NCBI GenBank assembly: GCA_009602725.1
Contig: WELB01000026.1
Span: 391,762-405,155 of the forward strand
From: Spirogloea muscicola
Lineage: Eukaryota > Streptophyta > Zygnematophyceae > Spirogloeales > Spirogloeaceae
Direction: 5' to 3'
Length of the DNA stretch: 13,394 bases
The notes below the pieces were generated by a model, which saw nothing but the letters and a program-made list of their open reading frames with translations, was not told where the DNA came from and searched no databases. Shown one piece after another: positions 1-11,000 of the stretch. The first letter of the stretch is position 1; each line of letters opens with the position of its first letter. Both the position numbers and the translations under genes were made by a program.

Positions 1-3000
1 CGGCGGCGGCGGCGGCGGCGCCGATGCCAAGACCGCCGCCTTGCTTGCGAACGCCAATACACCGGCGGCACCGTGGTTCGCGCCGGCCCGCGCAGCAGCC
101 GCTGCCGCCGCTGCCGCCGCTGCCGATGCCGAGGTTCACCAGTGGACGGAGTGGATGCTGTCGCACGCGCTGCTGCGCGTTGCCGAGCGCAACGACCTCG
201 GCATGGGCGCCTTCTGGCTGCAGCAGGGCGTGCCGGCGCTGCTGGCGCTGCTGGCGAGCCCCCAGGAGCCCGTGCAGGAGCGCGCGGCCATGGCCATCGC
301 CGCGTTCGTCGTCATTGACGACGACAATGCCCCCGTGGACCAGGCGCGCGCCAAGGCTGTCATGCACGGCGGCGGCGTCTCCATGCTCCTGCGCCTCGCC
401 CGCGCCTCCAGCGAGGGCGTCCAGGCCGAGGCTGCCAAGGTGGGCGCCGAGCTCGGGCCGCCGGCCAAGGCACCTGCTTGAGAGGCCACAATGCGCGTGC
501 ACTGAGCCCTGGTGCTGAGAGCATGACTGCAATCTGCCCCACTTATACATGCAGGCTCTTGCCAACCTCTCTGTGAACGCCGAGGTGGCCAACGCCGTCG
601 CTGGCGAGGGCGGCGTCAGGGTACTCGCCGAGCTCGCGCGGTCACCCAACAAGTGGGTCGCCGAGGAGGCCGCCGGCGGCCTCTGGAATCTGTCAGTGGG
701 CGAGGAGCACAAGGTGAGGCCGCCCAAGATCTTGCTCGGCTGCGGTTCCTGATCTGGTTCTGGCTGCCAACCTGCAATGCGAGGCAGCCCGTGGCGTGCC
801 GCCTGAGCAGCCTGAGGAGGCCATGGAGGGGCTCGACCACTGAGCACAGGCTGTGCCAAACTTGCCTTCTCTCTTGTGCTGTCTCCGCCAGACTGCGATC
901 AAGGCGGCAGGGGCCATTGCGGCGCTCGTCGACCTGGCAGCCAAGTGGCCCATGGGTGGCGAGGGCTGCCTGGTACGCGGCCTTTTCGCACCCATAATCA
1001 TATTGCTCAATGACCCACATAAATTGGACACTCCGTAACTGGCATCAAGTTGACATCTTGTTCCACATTGCATATTTTCTCTCGCCAGAGCGGACAATGG
1101 TGTTGGTGTGCTGTGAGCCGCAATTGTGTTGTTTGAGCCACGGCCATGGGCCTTACTTGGTGCCGCTCTGGTGTGCCATTGGGCAACTCAATGTGCTGAG
1201 CCCTGCTTGGCCCGCACTGCTGCAGGAGCGAGCGGCGGGGGCGCTTGCGAATCTAGCTGCGGATGACAAGTGCAGCACGGAGGTTGCGCGCGCCGGCGGT
1301 GTGCAGGCCCTCGTTGGGCTTGCTCGATACTGCAAGCACGACGGCGTTCAGGAACAGGTGAAACATACAACCTGCATGCGGCTCCCGCTAGTCAACATAC
1401 TCACCAAATAGGGCTCAGATGTGAGATCCGTATGAAAGCATCATCTTTAGTCGTGGTAGAGCTTGGTTTTGCATATCTGGAGCAGCGGCTCGTAAGCAAG
1501 TCTAATATCTGTAGGGCCGCCTCTTGTTGTCCTTGGCTCGTTCAGGCAGCACGCGCACTCGCCAACCTGGCTGCACACGGTGACAGCAACTCGAACAACG
1601 CCGAGGTTGGCCGGGAGCCCGGGTCGCTCGAGGCCCTGGTCCAACTCACGCGGTCGCGCACTGAGGGGGTCAGGTGCGAGGAAGCTCACAGCCCCACGTG
1701 CCGCCAGATCTTGGCAGCTGACTTCGTGCTGCAAATCTTGTGCACCTTTGTATCTACCTTGAATGTAGCCTCTTGACATCAAGCAGTAGCCAGCTGCAAA
1801 TGGCCTGCAAGTACTGGTTCTAAGTTGCCATACATAGTGAACAGCCACTCGTCGCTGTTCAAAAGATGGCAGTGCTTGTCATAGATTCGATAGTGGTTGC
1901 TAGTGTAGTACTCTTTCTCAGCCTCTGGCTCAACTTGCATCGTGGAGGTGCAGGCAAGAGGCGGCAGGCGCGCTGTGGAACCTCTCCTTTGACGACCAGA
2001 ATCGGGAGGCCATTGCCACGGTTGGTGGTGTGGAGGCCCTGGTATGTACCGTGAGGCCTGCTATTCGCGTGGCAGCATGCAAGCTGTGCTATGCATTTGT
2101 CTTGCGGTATGCATGTTCGATTACTTCCGAATGCTCAACAACAGCTGATGAGCTACTTCTTTAAATGTTAATCCAAACATTTGATTTGCATGACTGCAGG
2201 TGGCACTTGCTCAGGCTTGCAGCATCGGCGGCGCGCCCGGCCTGCAGGAGCGGGCTGCGGGAGCCCTCTGGGGCCTTTCTGTTAGCGAAAACAACAGGTG
2301 GAGGCTCTGACAAAGACATGTAGTGGCTGTTACTTTACTTTGCTAATACGTTTCACACTGACGAATAGCAACTCTTAGTTGGATGGTACACTTGAGCTCA
2401 TTTGATTCTGCTTTCTTATCTGTCGAACAACAACTTGTATTGCAACAAGCATCATCTCGCTGGACATATGACTATTTAATTGACCCTAATGTGTCTTCAC
2501 ACTATTCTCAGTCGTTCAGGCCCTGCTTCAGCTCAACTATTGCATGGGCATGTGCAGCATCTCAATTGGCGAGGAAGGAGGAGTCTCCCCCCTCATTTTA
2601 CTAGCACAGTCCTTGGTCAAGGTAGGACAAGCCCGCTAAGTCATGGAGTAGCATTACGCCTTCTGGTTTGCGACGTCTTCTGGCCTTCTTGCCTTTCACA
2701 AGTGCAACTTTGGAGATTGGCATTTGGTCTGACTGATCGTTACTGGGTCTCACCTCAAACCCCTGTGAGTCTGTATGGCACATGACTGCATGCATCAAGC
2801 TTGATGCCGGCCGCGGCTCTGTACTATGATGGCCAGGATGTGCACGAGACAGCGGCTGGCGCCCTTTGGAACCTCGCGTTCAACCCTGGCAATGCTGTGC
2901 GGATTGTGGAGGGCAAGGGCGTGCCAGTACTCGTGAATCTGTGTGCATCGTCTCGCTCCAAGATGGCACGCTTCATGGCGGCGCTTGCTCTTGCGTACAT

Positions 3001-4185
3001 GTTTGATGGGAGGTACATTCCTCTTACTGCACCTCATGAAACATCTTGATTAGATTTTAGCTGCTGACTGCTAAGCATGTCCACCTAAAGTCGCCGCCTT
3101 GTTCATTGATGTCTTTCACCTCTGCAAACTGTCCATGTCTACCCACTTGTGCATGCCATGGGTGGTTCTTGAGCACTTTGACATCTAGATCAGCGGGGTT
3201 TCATAGAGCCCCGTTTTCCTGGCCTCACAGTGACGCCCATTCTGCCAGGGCTTTGCTTATCAGTGTCCAGCTGTCTGTAGTCTCACTAGTTCATCTAGGC
3301 ACTCTCTCCTCTCGAGCCTCGTGCGTCAGCATACTGTTGGTGATCTGCAATTACTGTCCTTGCTTGTAATCAAGCCACGCTATAATATGCTAGACAGATG
3401 GCATCTGGACCAGGCACCTCAGTGCCTCTCTCCACGTTTTGCCCCTGTTTTGTCCAGCCGCTCGGAAGAGATGGCAGCTGTCACGGGCTTTGGGACGCAG
3501 CAGGCGAGCAACATGGAAGCGGCAAGAAAGCTTGCCCTTAGCCAGATAGAGGCGTTCCTTCAGGACTTCAGTGATATGCAGCTCCTCTCTGCCATTGCCG
3601 TGTCTGGGTCCTCGGCTGCCCTGGCCCAGGTGGTCGAGGCAGCCCGCATTGTTGAAGCTGGTCACCTCCGATGCAGGCAAGGCTTTGTGACGACATAGTG
3701 GGCATGTTCTCTTTGAGTATGTTACGTTAGCTGTGGAGACGATTGCTGCTTTGATTGTCATATGCGGTCATATCGCAGGTGCAACTAGTTTGTCGTAATC
3801 CTTTGCATGATCCTCTGTGATTTGATGAGCAGTGAACCTGTCCAATACATGCTGCGTAACAGTCGCAGCTCCGACCACGCACGCTCGCCAGTTGATGCTG
3901 TGTGCCACAATGGCTTGCTGTATGTGCAGTGGAGCAGAGATTGGCCGCTTTGTCGGGATGCTGCGGAACAACTCCCCGGTGCTCCGCTCGTGCGCTGCCT
4001 TTGCACTTGTGCAGTTCACTGTGCCTGGTGGGCGACATGCTGCGCACCACGGAACGCTCCTCCAGAAGGCTGGCGCGGCAAGGGCACTGCGTGCGGCAGC
4101 CGCCGCGACGCAGGCGCCTATCCAGGCCCGAGGCTTTGCACGGCTCGTGCTGCGCAACCTGGAGCTGTGCGACGCGCCCGTGTGA
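1..4185 (+). CDS. ARABIDILLO: ARABIDILLO-like armadillo-repeat protein, 5'-partial, 11 exons
   Basis: Joined exons give 612 codons plus a TGA stop at 4183-4185. The frame is open back to base 2, so the start lies off the left edge. Plant ARABIDILLO proteins carry an F-box, LRRs and ARM repeats; Arabidopsis members promote lateral root branching and are thought to be nuclear ubiquitin-ligase adaptors. Only the ARM part is visible here. Residues 1-55 are a Gly/Ala-rich linker. Near residue 50 comes QWTEWMLSHALLRVAE, a family hallmark. ARM repeats follow, with signatures ALANLSVNAEVANAV, AAGGLWNLSVGEEHK, AGALANLAADDKCSTEV, ALANLAAHGDSNSNN, AAGALWNLSF, AAGALWGLSV and AAGALWNLAFNP. The C-terminus contains EAGHLRCSGAEIGRF and FTVPGGRHAAHHG. 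Block lengths match the remembered plant protein almost exactly, so I call an orthologue. The algal role is unknown, since algae lack roots. There are no internal stops or frameshifts. Confidence 0.95.
2..124 (+). repeat. GC-rich trinucleotide and 9-nt repeats coding Gly and Ala runs
   Basis: Bases 2-19 are six GGC codons (Gly6). Bases 98-124 are three perfect copies of GCCGCTGCC, lying inside a run of about 11 alanines. Both keep the ARM gene's frame and sit in the linker before the first conserved ARM-region block. Such runs are prone to length change by replication slippage. Confidence 0.85.
2792..2807. repeat. 16-nt perfect palindrome in ARABIDILLO intron 8
   Basis: GCATCAAG is followed directly by its reverse complement CTTGATGC, with AAGCTT at the centre. 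It lies in the intron 2622-2836, about 30 nt before the acceptor. No function can be assigned. It could be a cruciform or RNA hairpin, although a hairpin without a loop would have to open its central bases. Confidence 0.75.
3677..3929 (+). other. GC-AG intron (intron 10 of the ARABIDILLO-like gene)
   Basis: The exon ends TGC AG and the intron begins GCAAGG, close to the GC-donor consensus AG|GCAAGT. The acceptor is GTGCAG at 3929. Joining AG to T gives Ser and restores RCSGAEIGRF, a conserved block. The nearby upstream GT at about 3660 is in the wrong phase for this acceptor, so no GT-AG solution gives the conserved protein. Confidence 0.9.
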
Positions 4186-5126
4186 CTCGGGACCTGCGAC
4201 AGTGCCACATCTTGCTCAGCAGAAGTCTGATCTAAGAGGAGGCATTATGTGGCCATGATGGCCGCTGAAGAGGGCCTGCCATGGCTGCTCAACCCATCAG
4301 CACCACCAACTTTGCTGGGCCGCTCCTCACCTTGGCCAATGCTCTGTGGCTTGCTCTCCTGTCCCTATTCTCCTGTTTTGAGACCCTTCGGAGCTACAAA
4401 GAGTCAACAAGAAGCCCAGAAGCTCCCTCATAAGCTGTAGCCATATACCACTCGCTTGAGGAAGCCATCGTAGCTAACGCTCATCGCCCTTTTGAGCGCT
4501 TCATGCTAATCTGGTCAATGTGTTGTCATATCTGAGTTGCAATAGACAATAGGGCTGGTGCCTCATCCAAAAGCTGCACTTGCTTGCCAGTACGCAGAGT
4601 CCTAAGAGCCTCCAGGGGCCACCCCAGTCTGTGGCCCCTCTGCTGTGTTGAAGGCTGGATGCAACCAGTGCTCTTTGCACTCCACGTTGCCTCTTGCCTT
4701 CTTCAAGGCACATTTCGTTGAGAGCCCGATACTGTAGTAGTACCATAGATACTCTCCACGCATATAGGTGTTGTAGGTCCGGAGAGCACCTTGAGTCAAA
4801 CTTACAACCCAACTGTTTAGGCTTCAGAAGACATGCAATCTGAGTCCAACTCGGGCTTGGAGACCGCAGGAGGGCGGCAGATACTGCCGCTTGACGGCAC
4901 ATGAGGCCGCCACCTTCAGTATATTGTGGTTGACTGGAGAACACGCTTTGTGCAACGTGCATGTGTTACACTTCAACCAGTCTTCTCTCATGCATGTGGG
5001 CTGCTTGGCATATGTCATCATTTCTCCCACTAGCTAGGTTGGAATGAGAGTTCTGACATGCATTACATAAACAACTTGACTCACATTGCAGCCCAACACT
5101 GCACGACGACAATTTTGGATGCGCTG
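4186..5126. other. Shared 3' region between convergent genes (3' UTRs and intergenic)
   Basis: This 941-nt stretch lies between the two facing stop codons. It contains no open frame with a recognisable domain and no RNA gene that I can see. It should hold the 3' UTRs of both genes. The minus strand carries three exact TGTAA pentamers. The plus strand carries none, only TGTAG variants at 4436, 4733 and 4772. Where each transcript ends, and whether they overlap, cannot be read from the sequence. Confidence 0.7.
4802..5067 (-). promoter_or_regulatory. Candidate TGTAA polyadenylation signals of the PLA I gene
   Basis: TGTAA, the usual green-algal polyadenylation pentamer, reads on the minus strand at 5067-5063, 4970-4966 and 4806-4802. 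These lie about 60, 157 and 321 nt after the PLA I stop. Cleavage normally follows the signal by 10-25 nt. Any of the three could be used. A pentamer also occurs by chance, so each site alone is weak. Confidence 0.4.
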
Positions 5127-8004
5127 TTATAATGGCAGAAAGCACTCAAAGTTTGTTCTCGACCTCTGCTCTCGTGCCATTTTGACGCAGAGCGGAATGG
5201 GAAGGCCGCCGGAGTGCAGCTGCCGGTAAAACAAGGCAAGGAACTCTTCCACGTCGTTTTCCTGCGTCCTGGCTGCACGGCAGCCTTCGCCCTCCCACTT
5301 GGGGCTCTCCACATCGTCCTCGTCCCTCTGCAGGGGCTCCTCCGAGCCCACCAGGTTGTGGGTCGGCAAGTGCTTCCGCGTGCACCTCGCAGGCTCGGCC
5401 ACGACGGCGCGAGCGCCGGCCTCCAGAAACGCGTCGATAAGCTCTGCCATGAGAGTACGTAACAGCATGTCTTGGTCATCATGCCTCGGATCATGATGTC
5501 CTGTATTAGACACACAACAAAAGACACAATGATCACCTATCTAGAACAGATTGACAACATGAATGTGAAGGCTGTCTGTCTTCACCCTTAGGAAGACCCC
5601 CACTGGGGCTGCTGAAGACCACCACTCGGTCTCTCCATGCTCCCACCTGCACTTAGATAACCTTAGAGATCTACATAACGAGGAGTGACTCCGCCAGAGT
5701 AACATCACATTCCAGCCTCGTCTATGCACAGCCTCAACTACAATGACTAAGACCCGAGAATCCTGCAAGCTAATCTCTCAGTTTACACAGTCAATAGGCA
5801 TGTGCAGGCAACAAGTGCTGAACATACCATCGACCGGACCTCAAAGGGAGACAGCCGTTCGCTGGGAAAGATACGCTGGAAGAGGTAGGACCCCACCTCC
5901 TGGCCACTCGGTAAGACCTAGAGGCATGTACACATATACAACAAGTTGATGCAAGCTAACATTTTGCAGGCCCTCTAACGTGACCCTTAATGTGACAAGG
6001 ATAGCCAGGTCAGCAAGATGAAGGAAAGCCATGCAGTGAAGGCCTTGCACATAGCCAGTGTTGAACTTGCTTGACACGCCCTGGCTGGCTGAAACCCCAA
6101 CATCAGAACTCATGACAAGGCATGCCATTATTAAGCAAATTGAGCATTGGCTATGTGTCCACAACTTGCAACATCCATCAAATTGGACAAGGCCAGGCTG
6201 ACAAGTCATTATCTCTCAGCTCCTCATTTATGGACCTTGTGTACCTGCGTGTTGCGACCCATGAATTTGTGCAAGGTGCAGCCAATGTGGATGTCCGTGC
6301 TCTGAGCCACGAGCTCGGCAACGCTAGCACAATCAAGGTGCCGCCCAGTGCCACCACCGGCCTGGCTCCCCAATGCCTGCGCCACGAACTGGTGTGCAGC
6401 TTCGCCTGGCTCTGCTATCGCCAACATGTCGCTTTGCCACCTGAGGATACAAAATTGGCTGATGAGCATCCACAAGTACACTTTGTATTGCAGGTAAGAC
6501 ATTGAGACGCGTGCTGCCTGCACTCAGAATCAATCGAGTGCGTCAGGGACTTGCCCTGCTCACGTCAAAGACATGAGGCAGTGCTCGCTATGCTCCTCCC
6601 TTTGCAGCAATCTGCGACAGTGTCTGGATTCTTGTTGAACGACACCAGCACGCATGCAGCCCAGATCCTTGCAACTCTCACCTCTACAGGACCTCCTCTT
6701 GGTATTTGAGATCCAAAAATTGTGATAAATAAAATTGATGCTGACCTTATGATTAGGCTGTTCCCATCACAATGAAGCGCCAGGTGCACGACGCCAAGGT
6801 GCGCCGAAGCCTGCAGTCTGTCCTGCAGCTTGACTGCATGAGGTCCAAGTCCCAAACGAATGCCAACACCTAAGCCTGACCCAAAAGAGCCCCTGATGCC
6901 AGAGGGAGCACCAACCGCCGGTGAACCCGCGCCGCTGCCATCACCGCCACTGCCGTTACTGAACTCCGAGGAGACTCGCAAACGAAGCTGCTCGACAGAG
7001 AGGGACAGTGGCGGCGGTGTGGGCGCTACCCCATCCAGGCTGAGCAGCGGCAACAGCTCTGGCGTGGACTCTGATAGCCTCGCGAATCGTGGGCTCGCCC
7101 CGTTCGAAGCTATCGTCCCTGCTAATGACTGCAGCTGTGGGCTCGCTGGCAGGCTCAGGCTCTCGAGGACGCCCAGCAGCAGCTTTGGGCTTGCTGGGCG
7201 GCTTCCGAACCCCGCCTTTGCCTGATCAGATAGCTCTGCCGCCGCCGGTGTGCCAGTGCCATCGTCGCCACGAGGTGTGGGTGGCACAGCCTGGAGAGCG
7301 TCGATGCTGCCTCTGTGCACGTCAAAGGTGATGCCCTCTCGCATGCAGAGCTCTTCGAGCCAGCGCACGTGAGACGGCCTTGCAGGTGATGACTCCGGGC
7401 TGCTCTGTGGGACGTCCACGAGCAGCACTCGCCGCCTCCATCCCAGCACAGGGCCTTCAGCCAGGGGGCTCTCGTCTGCAACCAACAAGTGCATACCCTT
7501 ACCTGAGCGAGAAATTGGATGCTTGTAGAATACTGCCGGCAGAAGCAATGGATGTACTTAAAAGATTTGAACAAGCAACACTCTCACAAAGCCTCCTGAG
7601 CACAACTCCTGTCCAAACCCCAGAATGTTGGCAGTGCTCTCATTCTGCTGGCAACTTACTCTGATTGTGACAGCATCCAATACGGTGCCACTCACTTTGC
7701 AAAGCGGGTAATTACGCTGTAGTCACTGAAGCAATGTGCTTGATGGCTCAAGACGACTTACGCTCTACTGCAGGCACCACATAACTACAGCATGAAGACT
7801 AAAGTGCAGCTGTACCTTCAGCAGGAAGACCGTCACCCATTGGCTCAGTATCTTTGGCCTCTCCTTCAGAGTAGCGCACAAGGTGAGAGCACGCCTCATC
7901 AAAGCGAGCAGCGTTTGCCACAATGTACTCTGAAGTTGCAGCTTCAAGCTTGGCCCACTCCAGCGGATCCGTTGCATCAAGCTCCATGCTGCAACGATCA
8001 TCCA
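5127..8004 (-). other. C-terminal region of PLA I, with a Ser/Gly/Pro-rich linker (exons 14-19)
   Basis: Conserved blocks flank a variable linker. GWRRRVLLVDV is early in exon 15. LGVVHLALHCDGN, WQSDMLAIAEPGE, VGAWRDRVVVFSSP and ELIDAFLEAGARAVVAEPA follow, and the protein ends FECFLPL. Exon 15 is 730 nt, more than twice any other complete exon. Its middle has several ASP motifs (RPASPK, LPASPQ, GASPRF). A glycine-rich run of about 40 residues (about 6970-6850) precedes the conserved LQDRLQ block. The linker is open throughout, so it is not a retained intron with stops. It may be flexible or phosphorylated, which is inference. Confidence 0.85.
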
Positions 8005-11000
8005 CTGCTCCATATGCCAAGACGCAATGGTTGTCTCAGTTGCTGTTTCAATCGTGTGCCGTATCACCAACAAATGATGGCCTGATACAATGTCCAGTTT
8101 GTGTCAAGGATCACAGCAATCATGTGTGACTGCTGTGACCTTTAAGCAAGCCAGCCAGTAAGCCAGCCTCCATGATAAGAGCAACCCTTGCTTATGCAGG
8201 AATCGTGCAAGCTTTGACCATTCACCTGGATTAAATCTGAAGTACTCAAATGAGTCAACCATGGGCATGAACGTGTCAAAAGCCTCCTCTGCTCGCTCAA
8301 TTGAGCACGTACTCTCAATCAAAACTTGACCAGTGTCCAGGTATCTCCACCCGCTCTTGCCTCCTCGGGGCTGGCACCACCAAGGCAAGCAACTTGGAAT
8401 CATTGCTATGTATGCAATCTTGTGCTTGTGAGCCTCACTCATGGCACCTTCATACGATGGAAGGTGGCGAGTATAGAAGAACTATATAAGAAAGTAACTG
8501 CAGCCGACCTTTGTTGGGACGTTGCCGCAACCCAGGGAAACGACGCAGTCTATGGGGAGGTCTGGCCACAGAAGGCGGGCTTCCCTGAGAGCAATTAGCG
8601 CGGGATTGTTGGCAACAATTGCTCCATCTTGCCACCTCATCGCACCTGGTGGATGCCAAGCAAAGATAGGGTGTGATGGCCATGCAGTCAAGTGTTCAAA
8701 TAGGAGCTCGAGTCCATCATTGTTGTGGAGCTGGTGATGACTATGACTACACAAAGCCAGGACTTGCCTCTCGAGAAATCGTCGAGGTAATAAGGTGCTG
8801 CCGATGACGCCCGGATTGCCTCCCAGAGCTTGTACTTGCAGCTCCCCACAAATGCGGCTTTTTGCAGGTTGACAGGGATGTCTGCAGCGGAGCTGTCTTT
8901 GCCACCGGCTCCTGCGGCTGGCACGGGCACATCAGGAGGCCACAACGGCGTTTCCACTGTACCTGGCGGATACTGCACATTGCTCAATTGAGATTCTTAG
9001 AGGACGTGATGCAAATACAATTTGGTGACTAAAACATTAAATTACGTACACAAGACTGCGAAAAGGCATAGGCTTGTTACGCTGCTGAAAGCTGTTCCAC
9101 CCTCGTTTTGCGCTGTACATATTGCCGCAATCCTAGTAGCCTACCAATGCACGAAGAATCAGCACTTCCGCGTGTGAGCTTCTGTGGCAGAGTAAGACCT
9201 GGTAATTACGGAAAACAAATGGTGTGGCAGGATTGACCGAAACCAGCGTAGACACTGCGAACACTTTTGGGCACCCTTTTATGGCCGACTCAATCAGCAG
9301 GTCCCCTCCCTCTTCCACGCACATCTCCTGGAGAAGCCTCTCAAACTCCTCTGCATTGTGCTGCAACGCCATGCCACTTAATCCCATGTAAGCAAAAGCG
9401 TTGCAATGACAAAGGAAACAGACAATCATGTCCAAGAGATAGAGCTCCACCAATGACTTCTAGGCTTGGCATTCCTCCTCATGCATATATGGCCTGCCTC
9501 TTGCTGTAAACTGGCCAACGGACAATCTTAGTGCATACTTCATACGCTCTTATCTGTGAAAGAGGTTTTCTGTTGCAAAAGCAGGCATGAAGCTGTGATA
9601 TCACTACTCTCTGATAGAAGAAAATAGATCCCCAGCATTGACTGGTTTTGCACCACTGCTCCTGGCTGATGGATAAGGTCATGTAAATTTAACATATACA
9701 TTGAGGGGAGCTTCAAGTGTCATGCATATGATTGACAACAAGGCCATGAGTGCGAGTGATTCCTGCCTTGCTACCGTGAACGACTACGCGGAAGTTCTGG
9801 TGCGAGCTCTTGTACAGCTGGTCCAGCTTCTCACGCCACGTCGCATTCTCCATTTGGTGGTTTGCCTCCGAGAACACTACCTTGCCTGCACAAGAACATT
9901 GCATCTCCACTATCAGTTGCTCACCCTAGAGCACATTTTGCAACAGAGTTGCGCAAAAGCAAGTCCGAAGCTGTCAAGCGGCTGCTGACAGGCTAAACTA
10001 TGCAAAGCTAGATCGACAACCTGGGCATATTGATCAGGCCATGCCCAAGAAGTAACAACTCCTGCTAACACTGTTACTGTAAAGAAGCTAAAGCTCAACT
10101 AGCACAGAGACGCCCTTCTCGCAACATAGGGGACGCGCACAGCCACCGTTCGAATACACAGCATTCCGCGATCAGTCTAAGCACCTAGAGTCTTGTAGAT
10201 GTCATCACACTGGTCCAAAGTATAGCTCTTGACAGCCAAGGCAGCCGCCAGCATGCCGCCAGTGGACGTGCCGCAGATCAGGTCGAACATCTCGTACATC
10301 TTGCGGCCAGTGCCTGCCTCCAGCCGCCGCAGCATCTGCACAGTCACCATGCCACGCATCCCGCCGCCGTCCATGCACAACACCCGCACGCCCCGCTGCC
10401 CGATCCGCCGCCCACCGACAGCCTTCCGCAGATACTCATTTTCTCCTGTTGTGGCACAAACCCGGTTGCCGAGGAGCTCAAGAAGCTGCAGCAAGCTATG
10501 AACCTCAACCATGCAGCTCCAGTCGTGTGTTGTGGCAATAGACAAGTCGAAAGAGGTTCATTCATGCTTACTCGCTGAGCAACCAAGCCCAAGAGCAACA
10601 GACTGACAGTGATGCTTGAGCAGCCATGGTTTCACCTGTGTTTGCTATAGCAAGGTAAGTCTGAGAGAGATGGAGGCACGTTGTGCTTGCCTAAGATAGC
10701 CAGCGCTCTGGCGGCTGCTCTAGCGATACCCAGAGAACCAAGGTCCTTCTCCCTGGGCTCAGGCCTGGCGCCTTCAGACCCCGCCAGCTGGAGGAGGAGG
10801 TCCCTCAGGCCCTTGGACGCGACCAGCGCCTGCCGGTTCTCGAAGCAGAAGCCCAAGTTGCCCAGTGCCTCCAATGCCTCCTTCTGGACCTGAGATGACA
10901 AATGGGTTCGGATGTAGGACTCAAGGCCAGGTCACAGGAGAATCTCAACTTGGACTTCCATTTGTGACTGCAATCATTGACTGGGCAGACGACCTCAAGG

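Larger units (their letters stand above)
1..4185 (+). other. Exon-intron structure of the ARABIDILLO-like gene
   Basis: Exons: 1-439 (partial), 555-713, 892-972, 1226-1357, 1546-1673, 1954-2041, 2200-2297, 2558-2621, 2837-3012, 3458-3676 and 3930-4185. Introns are 115-445 nt. Coding bases from position 2 total 1,839, exactly 613 codons with the stop. All acceptors end in CAG. Nine donors are GT and the last is GC (3677-3678). The small exons (3 and 8, 81 and 64 nt) are supported by restoring GAIAALVDLAAKW and SIGEEGGVSPL. The least certain junction is the acceptor at 3456-3457; it yields DGS where plant proteins have DGR, but the block length agrees. The longest intron, 3013-3457, shows nothing beyond intronic sequence. 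Confidence 0.9.
8226..10445 (-). other. Patatin catalytic domain of PLA I (exons 8-13)
   Basis: The Ser-Asp dyad is complete. The nucleophile Ser codon is at 10266-10264 within GTSTG, and the Asp codon is at 8628-8626 within WQDGAIVANNP. The oxyanion motif DGGGMRG lies in exon 8. Other conserved blocks are WREKLDQLYKSS, FRVVVHGSK, GDLLIESA, IRASSAAPYYLDDF and GWRYLDTGQVLIES. Patatin enzymes cut acyl esters of glycerolipids at sn-1 and/or sn-2; which position is used here cannot be told. Confidence 0.95.

Noticed and set aside
41-481. Start of the ARM gene at TTG (41)
   Set aside because: The same frame is open to base 2 and the F-box/LRR part of the family is missing, so this is an internal codon of a cut gene.
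24-518. 164-codon frame starting at an ATG and overlapping exon 1 in another phase
   Set aside because: Arg/Pro/Ser-rich out-of-frame translation of GC-rich coding sequence, with no homology seen.
4501-4962. 153-codon open frame on the minus strand between the two genes
   Set aside because: No recognisable domain and an ordinary mixed composition; it lies wholly in the expected PLA I 3' UTR.
5477-5500. Inverted repeat CATCATG...CATGATG
   Set aside because: Only 7 bp with an 8-nt spacer in an AT-rich intron; expected by chance.
6122-6505. 127-codon plus-strand frame
   Set aside because: It runs across antisense PLA I exon 16 and intron sequence, with no recognisable domain.
6860-7225. 121-codon plus-strand frame, Pro/Ser-rich
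   Set aside because: It is antisense to GC-rich PLA I exon 15, whose frame carries conserved blocks; its composition is what that antisense would give.
10148-10156. GTTCGAATA, like a tRNA T-loop
   Set aside because: I could not find matching acceptor, D and anticodon arms around it on either strand.
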